Below the pieces are notes generated by a model that was not told the origin of the DNA, made no database searches, and was given only the letters and a program-made list of their open reading frames with translations. From Burkholderia multivorans ATCC BAA-247 (lineage in GTDB: Bacteria; Pseudomonadota; Gammaproteobacteria; Burkholderiales; Burkholderiaceae), in assembly GCF_000959525.1 (NCBI RefSeq), contig NZ_CP009832.1:2046001-2110000 (forward strand): a stretch of 64,000 nt of DNA. Reading direction: 5' to 3'. Each line of letters begins with the position of its first letter. Position 1 is the first letter of the stretch. This document shows positions 10,126 to 18,677 of this stretch, piece by piece. A program made the position numbers and the translations under genes.

Positions 10126-11373
10126 TTACGACAGCAGTTCGGAAAACGGAATGAAGCGCACGGTCTCGCCCGCGCTGATCGCGTGCTGCGGCGGATTGTC
10201 GATCAGCCCGTCGCCCCAGACGGTCGAGGTCAGCACCGCAGAGCTCTGGTTCGGGAACAGATCGAGACCGCCCGCCGCGTTGACGCGCGCGCGCAGGAAT
10301 TCGTTGCGCCGGTCGCCCTTGCTCTGCGAGAAGTCCGCGCGCAGCGACAGCGCGCGCGGCGCGACGTCGCGCACGCCGGACAGACGCAGCAGGAACGGCC
10401 GCACGAACAGCAGGAACGTGACGAAGCTCGACACCGGGTTGCCGGGCAGCCCGATGAAATGCGCGTCGGGCAGATCGTCGCCGCGCCGCACCGCGCCGAA
10501 CGCGAGCGGCTTGCCGGGTTTCATCGCGATCTGCCACAGCGCGAGCCGCCCTTCCGCCTCGACGGCCGGTTTCACGTGATCCTCGTCGCCGACCGACACG
10601 CCGCCGCTCGTCAGGATCACGTCGTGATCGCGCGCGGCTGCGCGCAGCGTGTCGCGCGTCGCCGCGAGCGAGTCGGGCACGATCCCGTAGTCGGTCACCT
10701 GGCAGCCGAGCCGCTGCAGCAGGCCGCGCAGCGTGAAGCGGTTCGAGTTGTAGATCGCGCCCGGCTTCAGCGGCTCGCCGGGCATCGTCAGTTCGTCGCC
10801 GGTGAAAAACACCGCGACACGCACGGGCCGTGCGACCGACAGCGTGGCGCAGCCGACCGACGCGGCGAGGCCGAGCGCCTGCGGCGTGAGCCGCGTACCG
10901 GCCGGCAGGATCACCGCACCGCGGCGGATGTCGGCGCCCTGCGCGGTGATCCATTCGCCGGGCTTCGGCGTATGCAGGATCTCGACCGCGTCGCCGTCGG
11001 CCGCGGCCTGCTCCTGCATCACGACCGCGTCGGCGCCGGGCGGCACCGGCGCGCCGGTGAAGATCCGCGCGGCGGTGCCGGCGGCCAGCGGCGCAGCCGG
11101 ATGGCCGGCCGGAATCCGCTGCGACACCGGCAGCCGCCGCTCGCCGTGCAGCAGATCGGCGACGCGCACCGCGTAGCCGTCCATCGCGCTCGTGTGCATC
11201 GGCGGCACGTCGAGCGGCGAGCTCACGTCCGCCGCGAGCACGCGTCCGAGCGCGTCGAGCGTCTCGACCGTTTCGGTTCCGGGCAGCGGCTTCGCGGCAT
11301 CGAGCAGCGCGGCGAGCGCCTCGGCCGTCGACAGCATCGGCGCGCGCGGCGCCGCGGGGTTCGGATTCGACAT
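10126..11373 (-). CDS. moeA: molybdopterin molybdenumtransferase MoeA
   Basis: 415 residues; inserts molybdate into adenylylated molybdopterin. It contains PPMHTSAMDGYAVR near residue 57, FTGAPVPPGADAVVMQE, and the MoCF-type GGVSVGDEDHVK motif followed by MKPGKPLAFG, with the FIGLPGNPVSSFVTF segment. An in-frame ATG at 11406 is less likely as the start because it falls inside a TACAAT -10-like element (minus strand, 11410-11405); the ATG at 11373 is used here. First gene of moeA-moaD-moaE; a terminator isolates it from thrC upstream. Confidence 0.93.
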   Translation of the reverse strand: MSNPNPAAPRAPMLSTAEALAALLDAAKPLPGTETVETLDALGRVLAADVSSPLDVPPMHTSAMDGYAVRVADLLHGERRLPVSQRIPAGHPAAPLAAGTAARIFTGAPVPPGADAVVMQEQAAADGDAVEILHTPKPGEWITAQGADIRRGAVILPAGTRLTPQALGLAASVGCATLSVARPVRVAVFFTGDELTMPGEPLKPGAIYNSNRFTLRGLLQRLGCQVTDYGIVPDSLAATRDTLRAAARDHDVILTSGGVSVGDEDHVKPAVEAEGRLALWQIAMKPGKPLAFGAVRRGDDLPDAHFIGLPGNPVSSFVTFLLFVRPFLLRLSGVRDVAPRALSLRADFSQSKGDRRNEFLRARVNAAGGLDLFPNQSSAVLTSTVWGDGLIDNPPQHAISAGETVRFIPFSELLS

Positions 11374-11523
11374 CGTGAAATCGGGGGATTGAACGCAATA
11401 CGTCATTGTAGCGACGCCGTCGCGCGCACGCGCGATATGGCCGGCATGCGGAAACTGTGATCGGCGCCGGCGCGCCGCACTGATGCTGCACTGAAGCGCC
11501 GGTGGCTATCGATCGAGCGGCGC

Positions 11524-11578
11524 CGCCAAACGAAACGGCCGGAACGCGATCCGTTGGACGAATCGGCGTTCCGGCCGT
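11524..11578 (-). terminator. intrinsic terminator after thrC
   Basis: Perfect 13-pair stem ACGGCCGGAACGC/GCGTTCCGGCCGT (11535-11547 with 11566-11578) with an 18-nt loop, followed on the minus strand by TTTCGTTT. It ends the alaA-hom-thrC transcript. Confidence 0.65.
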
Positions 11579-11612
11579 GCCGCGCTGCCCGGGCGTCGCG
11601 CCCGGCCGCCCG

Positions 11613-13064
11613 TCAGGCGCGCGTGTGCGCGGCGATGAAGTCCTTGACCTGCTGCGCGTCGGCCTTCACGACCTCGAAGCGCTGCGGCAGCGACTCGAGC
11701 CCGTCGAACGCCGCGGGCCGCTCGGGTTCGCGTTCGAGCGCCTCGCGGATCGTCTCGCCGAACTTGATCGGCTGCGCGGTCTCGAGCACGATCATCGGCA
11801 CGCCGGCATCGAGATGCTCGCGCGCGACCTTCACGCCGTCGGCCGTATGCGTATCGATCGTCGTGCCGTAGCGCGAGAACACGTCGCGGATCGTCGCAAT
11901 ACGGTCGGCGTGGCTGCTGCGGCCCGACACGAAGCCGAACTCCGCGACGCGCGTGAAATCGCCGCTCGCCGCGAGATCGAAGCCGCCCTTCTCCTCGACG
12001 TCGCGGAACAGCTGCATCACGCGCGCCGGATCGCGGCCGAGCAGGTCGAACACGAAGCGCTCGAAATTCGACGCCTTCGAGATGTCCATGCTCGGGCTGC
12101 TCGTGTGATAGGTGTTCTCCGCGCTGCGCACGCGGTACGCGCCGGTGCGGAAGAACTCGTCGAGCACGTCGTTCTCGTTGGTCGCGACGACGAGCTTCGC
12201 GATCGGCAGCCCCATCATGCGCGCGATGTGGCCCGCGCAGACGTTGCCGAAGTTGCCCGACGGTACCGTGAACGACACGCGCTCGTCGTTCGAGCGCGTG
12301 GCCGCGAAATAGCCCTTGAAGTAGTAGACGACCTGCGCGACGACGCGTGCCCAGTTGATCGAGTTCACCGTGCCGATCTTGTGCTGCGCCTTGAACGCGT
12401 GATCGTTCGACACGGCCTTCACGATGTCCTGGCAGTCGTCGAACACGCCCTCGACCGCGAGGTTGAAGATATTCGGATCCTGCAGGCTGTACATCTGCGC
12501 CGTCTGGAACGCGCTCATCTTCTTGTGCGGCGACAGCATGAACACGCGCACGCCGGCCTTGCCGCGCATCGCGTATTCGGCCGCGCTGCCCGTGTCGCCG
12601 GACGTCGCGCCGAGGATGTTCAGCGTCTCGCCGTGCTTCGCGAGCGTGTACTCGAACAGATTGCCGAGCAGTTGCATCGCCATGTCCTTGAACGCGAGCG
12701 TCGGCCCGTTCGACAGCTCCAGCAGCGCGAGCGGCGCACCGTGCTCGGTGCCGAGCGTCTTCAGCGGCGTGATGTCGTGCGCGTTCTCGCCGTGGCGCGT
12801 GTGGCGGTAGACGTCGGCCGTATACGTGCGGCGCGCGATCGCACGCAGATCGTCGGCCGGCACGTCGTCGCAGAACTTCGACAGGATCTCGAACGCGAGA
12901 TCCGCGTACGGCAGCGCGCGCCAGCGCGCGAGCTCGTCGGCCGACACCTGCGGATACTCGGCCGGCAGATAGAGCCCGCCGTCCTTCGCGAGACCGGCGA
13001 GCAGGATGTCGGAGAACGTGTGGCGCTCGCCGATGCCGGCGCCGCGCGTGGAGATGTAGTTCAT
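11613..13064 (-). CDS. thrC: threonine synthase
   Basis: 483 residues, type of E. coli ThrC. MNYISTRGAG opens the protein; the PLP-binding lysine is in PTLAFKDMAMQLLGN near residue 115, and GATSGDTGSAAEYAM binds phosphate. It converts O-phosphohomoserine to threonine in the cytoplasm. It starts 10 nt after the hom stop codon, so the two enzymes are translationally close. No thrB lies in this window; homoserine kinase must be elsewhere. Confidence 0.96.
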   Translation of the reverse strand: MNYISTRGAGIGERHTFSDILLAGLAKDGGLYLPAEYPQVSADELARWRALPYADLAFEILSKFCDDVPADDLRAIARRTYTADVYRHTRHGENAHDITPLKTLGTEHGAPLALLELSNGPTLAFKDMAMQLLGNLFEYTLAKHGETLNILGATSGDTGSAAEYAMRGKAGVRVFMLSPHKKMSAFQTAQMYSLQDPNIFNLAVEGVFDDCQDIVKAVSNDHAFKAQHKIGTVNSINWARVVAQVVYYFKGYFAATRSNDERVSFTVPSGNFGNVCAGHIARMMGLPIAKLVVATNENDVLDEFFRTGAYRVRSAENTYHTSSPSMDISKASNFERFVFDLLGRDPARVMQLFRDVEEKGGFDLAASGDFTRVAEFGFVSGRSSHADRIATIRDVFSRYGTTIDTHTADGVKVAREHLDAGVPMIVLETAQPIKFGETIREALEREPERPAAFDGLESLPQRFEVVKADAQQVKDFIAAHTRA

Positions 13065-13074
13065 TGCGTCGTCC

Positions 13075-14403
13075 TCAGTTCAGCGCTTCCATGCGCAGCT
13101 TCGTCACCTTCGACACGACCGTCGACAGGCTCTCGATACGCGCGATCGCCGCATTGACGTTCTTCTCGAGCGTCTCGTGCGTGATCAGGATGATGTCGGT
13201 TTCGCCGTTCGCGTCGTCGACCTGCTCGGATTCCTTCTGCAGCAGCGCGTCGATCGAGATGCCCGAATCGGCGAGGATGCGCGTGATGTCGGCGAGCACG
13301 CCGGTTTCGTCGGCAACGCGCAGACGCAGGTAGTAGCCGCTCGTCACTTCGTCGATCGGCAGGATCGGCGTGTTCGACAGGCTGTCCGGCTGGAACGCGA
13401 GATGCGGCACGCGATGCTCGGGATCGGCCGTATGCAGGCGCGTGACGTCGACCAGATCGGCGACGACCGCCGACGCGGTCGGCTCCGCGCCCGCACCCTT
13501 GCCGTAGTACAGCGTCGTACCGACTGCGTCGCCGTGCACGACGACCGCGTTCATCGCGCCCTCGACGTTCGCGAGCAGACGCTTCTCCGGAATCAGCGTC
13601 GGATGCACGCGCAACTCGATGCCGCGCTCGGTGCGGCGCGCGATGCCGAGCAGCTTGATCCGGTAGCCGAGCTCTTCCGCATAGCGGATGTCGGTCGCGT
13701 CGAGCTTGCTGATGCCTTCGACGTACGCGCGGTCGAACTGCACCGGCACGCCGAACGCGATCGCGCTCATGATCGTCGCCTTGTGCGCGGCGTCGACGCC
13801 TTCGATGTCGAAGGTCGGATCGGCTTCCGCGTAGCCGAGTTCCTGCGCGGCCTTCAGCGCGGTCGCGAAGTCGAGCCCGCGGTCGCGCATTTCCGACAGG
13901 ATGTAGTTCGTCGTGCCGTTGATGATGCCGGCGATGTACTGGATGCGGTTGGCGGTCAGCCCTTCGCGCAGCGCCTTGATGATCGGGATGCCGCCCGCGA
14001 CGGCCGCTTCGAACGCGACCATCACGCCCTTCTCGCGCGCGGCCTCGAAGATCTCGGTGCCGTGCACCGCGAGCAGCGCCTTGTTCGCCGTCACGACGTG
14101 CTTGCCGTTCGCGATCGCGCGCAGCACGAGCTCGCGCGCGATGCCGGTGCCGCCGATCATCTCGGCGACGATCGCGATCGACGGATCGTCGACGACCGCG
14201 TTGAAGTCGTCGGTGATCTGCGCGCCGCCGGCATCGCCGGCGAGCGCGGCCTGCGCCTTGGCCGGGTTGCGCACGGCGATGCGCGCAACCTCGATGCCGC
14301 GTCCTGCGCGTCGCTTGATTTCTTCCTGGTTGCGGCGCAGCACCGTGAAGGTGCCGCTGCCTACCGTGCCGAAGCCCAACAGGCCAACTTTGATCGGTTC
14401 CAT
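13075..14403 (-). CDS. hom: homoserine dehydrogenase
   Basis: 442 residues. The N-terminal NAD(P) fold has GFGTVGSG near residues 10-17; the catalytic domain contains AAVAGGIPIIKALREGLTANRI and NGTTNYILSEM; a C-terminal ACT domain (about 355-440, YYLRLRVADETGVLADITRIL) allows feedback control by threonine. It is monofunctional, without an aspartokinase domain. It lies between alaA (52 nt upstream) and thrC (10 nt downstream). Confidence 0.97.
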   Translation of the reverse strand: MEPIKVGLLGFGTVGSGTFTVLRRNQEEIKRRAGRGIEVARIAVRNPAKAQAALAGDAGGAQITDDFNAVVDDPSIAIVAEMIGGTGIARELVLRAIANGKHVVTANKALLAVHGTEIFEAAREKGVMVAFEAAVAGGIPIIKALREGLTANRIQYIAGIINGTTNYILSEMRDRGLDFATALKAAQELGYAEADPTFDIEGVDAAHKATIMSAIAFGVPVQFDRAYVEGISKLDATDIRYAEELGYRIKLLGIARRTERGIELRVHPTLIPEKRLLANVEGAMNAVVVHGDAVGTTLYYGKGAGAEPTASAVVADLVDVTRLHTADPEHRVPHLAFQPDSLSNTPILPIDEVTSGYYLRLRVADETGVLADITRILADSGISIDALLQKESEQVDDANGETDIILITHETLEKNVNAAIARIESLSTVVSKVTKLRMEALN

Positions 14404-14455
14404 GCTGCGTGTGGTCGATGAATGAAAAGTAATGAATGCCGTGCGATGGCGCCGC

Positions 14456-15694
14456 TCAGACCGAATGGCGCTTGCGATAGCCGTCGAGGAAGCGCGCGAT
14501 CCGGTTGATCGAATCGGTCAGGTCGTCGAGGTTCGGCAGGAACACCACGCGGAAGTGATCCGGCGCGGGCCAGTTGAAGCCCGTCCCCTGCACGAGCAGC
14601 ACGCGCTCCTCGAGCAGCAGGTCGAGAATGAACTGCTGGTCGTTCTGGATCGGATACAGCTTCGGATCGAGGCGCGGGAACATGTAGAGCGCGGCCTGCG
14701 GCTTCACGCAGGTGACGCCCGGGATCGACGTGAGCATGTCGTACGCGAGTTCGCGCTGCTTGTACAGGCGCCCGCTCGGCACGATCAGTTCGTTGATGCT
14801 CTGGTAGCCGCCGAGCGCCGTCTGGATCGCGAACTGGCCGGGCACGTTCGCGCAGAGCCGCATCGACGACAGGATGCCGAGCCCTTCGAGATAGTCCTTC
14901 GCGCGCCGGCGGTTGTCGCCGCCGAGGCCCGACACGGCCATCCAGCCCGCGCGGTAGCCGCACGACCGGTAGCTCTTCGACAGGCTGTTGAACGTGACCG
15001 TGATCACGTCCTCGGAGAGCGCGCCCATCGCCGTGTGCTCGAGACCGTCGTAGACGATCTTGTCGTACACCTCGTCGGCGAACACGATCAGCCCGTGCTG
15101 GCGCGCGATCGCGAGCAGCTCGAGCAGCAATTCGTCGGAATAGAGCGCGCCCGTCGGGTTGTTCGGGTTGATCACGACGATCGCCTTCGTGTTCGGCGTG
15201 ATCTTGCGGCGGATGTCGTCGAGATCGGGCATCCAGGCGTTCTGCTCGTCGCAGATATAGTGCACGGGCGTGCCGCCCGACAGGCTCACCGCGGCCGTCC
15301 AGAGCGGATAGTCGGGCGCGGGCAGCAGCACTTCGTCGCCGTCGTTCAGCAGCGCCTGGGTCGCCATCACGATCAGCTCGGACGCGCCGTTGCCGATGTA
15401 GATGTCGTCGAGACCGACGCCGACGACGCCCTTTTCCTGCGTGTAGTGCATCACCGCCTTGCGCGCGGAGAACACGCCCTTCGAGTCCGAATAGCCGGAC
15501 GACGTGGGCAGGTTGCGGATCATGTCCTGGATGATCTCGTCCGGCGCGTCGAACCCGAACGGCGCAAGGTTGCCGATGTTCAGCTTGATGATGCGGTGGC
15601 CTTCTTCCTCGAGGCGCTTCGCGTGCTCGAGCACCGGGCCACGGATGTCGTAGCAGACGTTGAGCAGCTTGTTCGACTTCTGAATCGGTTTCAC
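14456..15694 (-). CDS. alaA: PLP-dependent aminotransferase, AlaA type
   Basis: 412 residues, fold-type I aminotransferase. It contains KLNIGNLAPFGFDAPDEI, the NPNNPTGALYS substrate loop, FADEVYDKI, and the PLP lysine in SLSKSYRSCGYRAGW. It closely resembles E. coli AlaA (glutamate-pyruvate aminotransferase, YfbQ). The start is taken as the GTG at 15694, nine bases after AGGAA; the frame is open 16 codons further upstream without a better site. It precedes hom by 52 nt and is probably in the same transcript, placing alanine and threonine synthesis together. Confidence 0.85.
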   Translation of the reverse strand: MKPIQKSNKLLNVCYDIRGPVLEHAKRLEEEGHRIIKLNIGNLAPFGFDAPDEIIQDMIRNLPTSSGYSDSKGVFSARKAVMHYTQEKGVVGVGLDDIYIGNGASELIVMATQALLNDGDEVLLPAPDYPLWTAAVSLSGGTPVHYICDEQNAWMPDLDDIRRKITPNTKAIVVINPNNPTGALYSDELLLELLAIARQHGLIVFADEVYDKIVYDGLEHTAMGALSEDVITVTFNSLSKSYRSCGYRAGWMAVSGLGGDNRRRAKDYLEGLGILSSMRLCANVPGQFAIQTALGGYQSINELIVPSGRLYKQRELAYDMLTSIPGVTCVKPQAALYMFPRLDPKLYPIQNDQQFILDLLLEERVLLVQGTGFNWPAPDHFRVVFLPNLDDLTDSINRIARFLDGYRKRHSV

Positions 15695-16008
15695 GACGAC
15701 ACGGTTCCTGGGTTGGCCTCGCGGCCGGGGGGACGGGATCAAAACTGGAGAGCGGCCGGTCTGTGCGCGCTGTCTAGGCTGGGAAAAAGCGGCGGTCCGG
15801 ACGCGGCTTGTGGCGGCGCACGACGCAAGTGGCGCCCGCAGGCGACCAAAAAGTTATAATTTAGCGGATTTTGGCCGACTTTCGCAATGCACCAAAGCCG
15901 CGCCGGGCCCGCGCCGTCAGGCGTCCCGCGCGCGTCGGGCGCGAAACCGGCTGCCCGGGCCCGCGCGGCCCGACCCCATTCCCACTACGGAAACCGCGGA
16001 ATACCGAT
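15695..16008. other. intergenic region between alaA and the Mth938-like gene
   Basis: The divergent gap holds an AT-rich core with a perfect TATAAT on the plus strand (15854-15859) and a TATAAC-like sequence on the minus strand a few bases away. I could not match a convincing -35 to either, so both promoters are only placed approximately. No RNA structure or other gene stands out. Confidence 0.4.
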
Positions 16009-16383
16009 TTGAAACTGCACCAGGACGCGAGCGGCGCGCTCAACACCGTCACGGGCTACGGCCCCGATTATGTCGACGTCAACCTCGAACGCCACGAAAC
16101 GAGCGTCATCGTGCTGCCCGGCGCACCGGTCCGCGCCTGGCCGGTGTCGTCGTTCGACGCGCTCACGCCCGAGCATTTCGCGATGCTGCTCGACCCGGCG
16201 CCCGAGGTCGTGATCTTCGGCAGCGGCGCCCGGCTGCGCTTTCCGCACCCGCGGCTCGTCGCCGCACTCGCCGCACAGCGCATCGGCGTCGAGACGATGG
16301 ACTTCCAGGCCGCGTGCCGCACCTACAACATCCTGATGGCCGAAGGCCGCAAAGTCGCGGCCGCGCTCTTAATTGAACGTTAA
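16009..16383 (+). CDS. Mth938-like domain protein (NDUFAF3/DUF498 family)
   Basis: 124 residues. The conserved core includes GYGPDYVDVN, then VLPGAPVRAWP, EVVIFGSGARLRFP and GVETMDFQAACRTYNILMAEGR, the pattern of the Mth938 fold also found in the mitochondrial complex I assembly factor NDUFAF3. Bacterial function is unknown. I use the TTG at 16009 as start since conserved sequence begins there (LKLHQDASG); an ATG 46 codons earlier would add an unconserved Arg/Pro-rich stretch. It ends just before arnT and its last codons overlap the promoter and PmrA-like box proposed for the arn operon. Confidence 0.8.
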   Translation: MKLHQDASGALNTVTGYGPDYVDVNLERHETSVIVLPGAPVRAWPVSSFDALTPEHFAMLLDPAPEVVIFGSGARLRFPHPRLVAALAAQRIGVETMDFQAACRTYNILMAEGRKVAAALLIER

Positions 16384-16401
16384 GCGCCGATGCGGTAAAA
16401 C
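16368..16401 (+). promoter_or_regulatory. candidate arn operon promoter with PmrA-like box
   Basis: CTTAAT-N5-GTTAAG (16368-16384) is a hexamer direct repeat with 11-bp period like the PmrA/BasR box. It overlaps a possible -35 TTGAAC (16373-16378), 17 bp from TAAAAC (16396-16401). It sits about 90 bp upstream of arnT. Confidence 0.45.
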
Positions 16402-16491
16402 TCCGGCCGGTACGCCGGCCACCCCGGCAAGCCGCCTGCCGCGGCGCCACCCGCCGGCGGCCCATCACAACAACCAACAGGCTGAAACTCC

Positions 16492-18168
16492 ATGAACGAT
16501 ACGCCGTCGAGGCTACCGCTCAATCGCATCGTGCTCGTCCTACTGCTCGTCGTATTCGCGGTGATCTGGTTCACGCCGCTCGGCATGCGCCATCTGATCC
16601 CGAGCGACGAGGGCCGCTACGCCGAAATGGCGCGCGAGATGTTCGTGACCGGCGACTGGATCACGCCGCGCTACAACGGCTACAAGTACTTCGAGAAGCC
16701 GCCGCTGCAGACCTGGCTCAACGCGCTGACGTTCGCGTGGTTCGGTATCGGCGAATGGCAGGCACGCCTCTACACGGCGCTCGCGAGCTTCGCGGGCGTG
16801 CTGCTCGTCGGCTTCACCGGCGCGCGCCTGTTCAACCCGCTGTCCGGCTTCCTCGCCGCCGTCGTGCTCGCATGCTCGCCGTACTGGAACCTGATGGGGC
16901 ACTTCAACGCGCTCGACATGGGGCTCGCGTTCTGGATGGCGCTGTCGCTCTGCGCGCTGCTGCTCGCGCAGCGGCCCGGGCTGCGCCCCGCCGCCGTGCG
17001 CGGCTGGATGTGGGTGTGCTGGGCCGCGATGGCGTTCGCGGTGCTGTCGAAGGGGCTGGTCGGCGTAATCCTGCCCGGCGCGGTGCTCGTGCTCTATACG
17101 CTGATCGCACGCGACTGGGCGCTGTGGAAGCGCCTCTATCTGGTGAGCGGCCTCGTGATCTTCTTCGCGATCGCGACGCCGTGGTTCGTGCTCGTCCAGC
17201 AGCGCAACCCGGAATTCTTCAATTTCTTCTTCATCGTCCAGCAGTTCCGCCGCTACCTGACACCGGAGCAGAACCGGCCGGGCCCGTTCTACTATTTCGT
17301 GCCGGTGCTGCTGGTCGGCTTCCTGCCGTGGCTGTCGGTTGCGTGGCAGAGCGTGCGCCACGCGCTGCGCATGCCGCGCCAGCCGAACGGCTTCTCGCCG
17401 ATGCTCGTGCTGCTGATCTGGAGCGCATTCATCTTCCTGTTCTTCAGCGCGTCGCATTCGAAGCTGATCTCGTACGTGCTGCCGGTCGCGCCGGCGCTCG
17501 CGCTGATCATCGGCGCCTATCTGCCGCTGCTCGGCGCCGACCGGTTCCGGCGCCACCTGCTCGGCTATCTCGTGTTCTTCGTCGCCGCCGCGTTCGGAAT
17601 CATCTTCCTCGCATACCAGGGCGACGCGCGCACGCCGAACGCGCTGTATCGCGCGTTCCAGATCTGGCTCTACGTCGGCCTCGCGATCGCCGCCGTGCTG
17701 ACGCTCGTCGCCGCATGGCTGAACCGCCGCGCCGGCGTGACGGCCGCGCTCGCGGCGTTCGGCGCCGCGTGGCTGATCTTCGGCACGATCGGCGGCACGG
17801 GCCACGACGAGTTCGGCCGCTATAGCTCCGGGGCGCTGCTCGCGCCCGCCGTGCGCGCCGAGCTCGCGAAGCTGCCGCCCGACACGCCGTTCTACTCAAT
17901 CGAGATGCTCGACCACACGTTCCCGTTCTACGTCGGTCACACGACGATCATGGTGCATCGCCAGGACGAGCTGGCGTTCGGCATCTCGGTCGAGCCGAAC
18001 AAATGGGTTCCGACCGTCGACGAGTGGATCGCGCGCTGGAAGCAGGACACGCACGCGCTCGCGATCATGCCGCCCGGCGAATACGACGCGCTCGTCAAGC
18101 AGCAGGTGCCGATGCGCGTGATCGCGCGCGACAACCGCCGCGTGATCGTCGAGAAACCGCAATCGTAA
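16492..18168 (+). CDS. arnT: ArnT-like lipid A Ara4N transferase
   Basis: 558 residues, GT-C glycosyltransferase of the PMT family with about 12 membrane segments. The periplasmic first loop has the PSDEGRYAEMAREM acidic motif (Asp36-Glu37 region) that is catalytic in this family, followed by RYNGYKYFEKPPLQTWL. It moves 4-amino-4-deoxy-L-arabinose from undecaprenyl phosphate to lipid A or, in Burkholderia, also core Ko. It is first gene of the arn cluster, and the membrane-impermeable C-terminal domain ends at a stop 13 nt before the SMR gene. The weak ribosome site does not decide the start, which is taken at the ATG before DTPSRLPL. Confidence 0.9.
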   Translation: MNDTPSRLPLNRIVLVLLLVVFAVIWFTPLGMRHLIPSDEGRYAEMAREMFVTGDWITPRYNGYKYFEKPPLQTWLNALTFAWFGIGEWQARLYTALASFAGVLLVGFTGARLFNPLSGFLAAVVLACSPYWNLMGHFNALDMGLAFWMALSLCALLLAQRPGLRPAAVRGWMWVCWAAMAFAVLSKGLVGVILPGAVLVLYTLIARDWALWKRLYLVSGLVIFFAIATPWFVLVQQRNPEFFNFFFIVQQFRRYLTPEQNRPGPFYYFVPVLLVGFLPWLSVAWQSVRHALRMPRQPNGFSPMLVLLIWSAFIFLFFSASHSKLISYVLPVAPALALIIGAYLPLLGADRFRRHLLGYLVFFVAAAFGIIFLAYQGDARTPNALYRAFQIWLYVGLAIAAVLTLVAAWLNRRAGVTAALAAFGAAWLIFGTIGGTGHDEFGRYSSGALLAPAVRAELAKLPPDTPFYSIEMLDHTFPFYVGHTTIMVHRQDELAFGISVEPNKWVPTVDEWIARWKQDTHALAIMPPGEYDALVKQQVPMRVIARDNRRVIVEKPQS

Positions 18169-18181
18169 GGACGCCCGCCGC

Positions 18182-18553
18182 ATGAACCCGATTTCGTTCG
18201 TCTGCATCATCACCGGCGTGCTGCTCAACGCGTGCGCGCAACTTCTGCTGAAGGCCGGCGTCAACGCCGTTGGACACTTCGAATTCAGCCGTGCGAACAT
18301 CATCCCGGTCGGTCTGAAGATCGCGACGCAGCTGCCGATCATCGGCGGCCTCGGCTGCTACGTGCTGAGCGTCGTCGTCTGGATCGTCGGGCTGTCGCGC
18401 GTCGACGTGTCGATCGCGTATCCGATGCTGTCGCTCGGCTACGTCGTCAACGCGTTCGCGGCCTGGTATCTGTTCGGCGAGGTGCTGTCCGTCCAGCGGC
18501 TCGTCGGCATCGGCATCATCCTGGTCGGCGTGCTCGTGCTCGCGCGCAGCTGA
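18182..18553 (+). CDS. arnE: SMR-type Ara4N-phosphoundecaprenol flippase subunit
   Basis: 123 residues with four membrane helices, EamA/SMR fold. It starts MNPISFVCIITGVLLNACAQLLLKAGVN, as ArnE/ArnF subunits do, and ends with VLSVQRLVGIGIILVGVLVLARS. Position directly after arnT and before arnB fits a flippase for undecaprenyl-P-Ara4N. In Enterobacteria two subunits (ArnE and ArnF) form the flippase; here only one gene is present, so it may act as a homodimer. Calling it arnE and not arnF is by convention only. Confidence 0.75.
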   Translation: MNPISFVCIITGVLLNACAQLLLKAGVNAVGHFEFSRANIIPVGLKIATQLPIIGGLGCYVLSVVVWIVGLSRVDVSIAYPMLSLGYVVNAFAAWYLFGEVLSVQRLVGIGIILVGVLVLARS

Positions 18554-18561
18554 GCGCGGCG

Positions 18562-18625
18562 GCGTTAAGCGCCCGCCTACAAAAAATCACGCTACGAATC
18601 CGCCAACCGGTGTTTAATGCCGGTT
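18562..18625 (+). promoter_or_regulatory. possible second arn control region before arnB
   Basis: The 124-nt gap between the SMR gene and arnB begins with GTTAAGCGCC (18562-18571), identical to the sequence at 16379-16388 in front of arnT, and also holds AACCGG-N9-CCGGTT (18605-18625). This could be an internal promoter or processing site; no clear -10/-35 pair was found. Confidence 0.35.
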
Positions 18626-18677
18626 TCGGACGGATCGCCCGACCCTTTTATTACACGCCATTACAGGCTATGCGTTC

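Noticed and set aside
11405-11410. ATG at 11406 as start of moeA
   Set aside because: It is part of a TACAAT -10-like sequence, and the ATG at 11373 gives the usual MoeA length.
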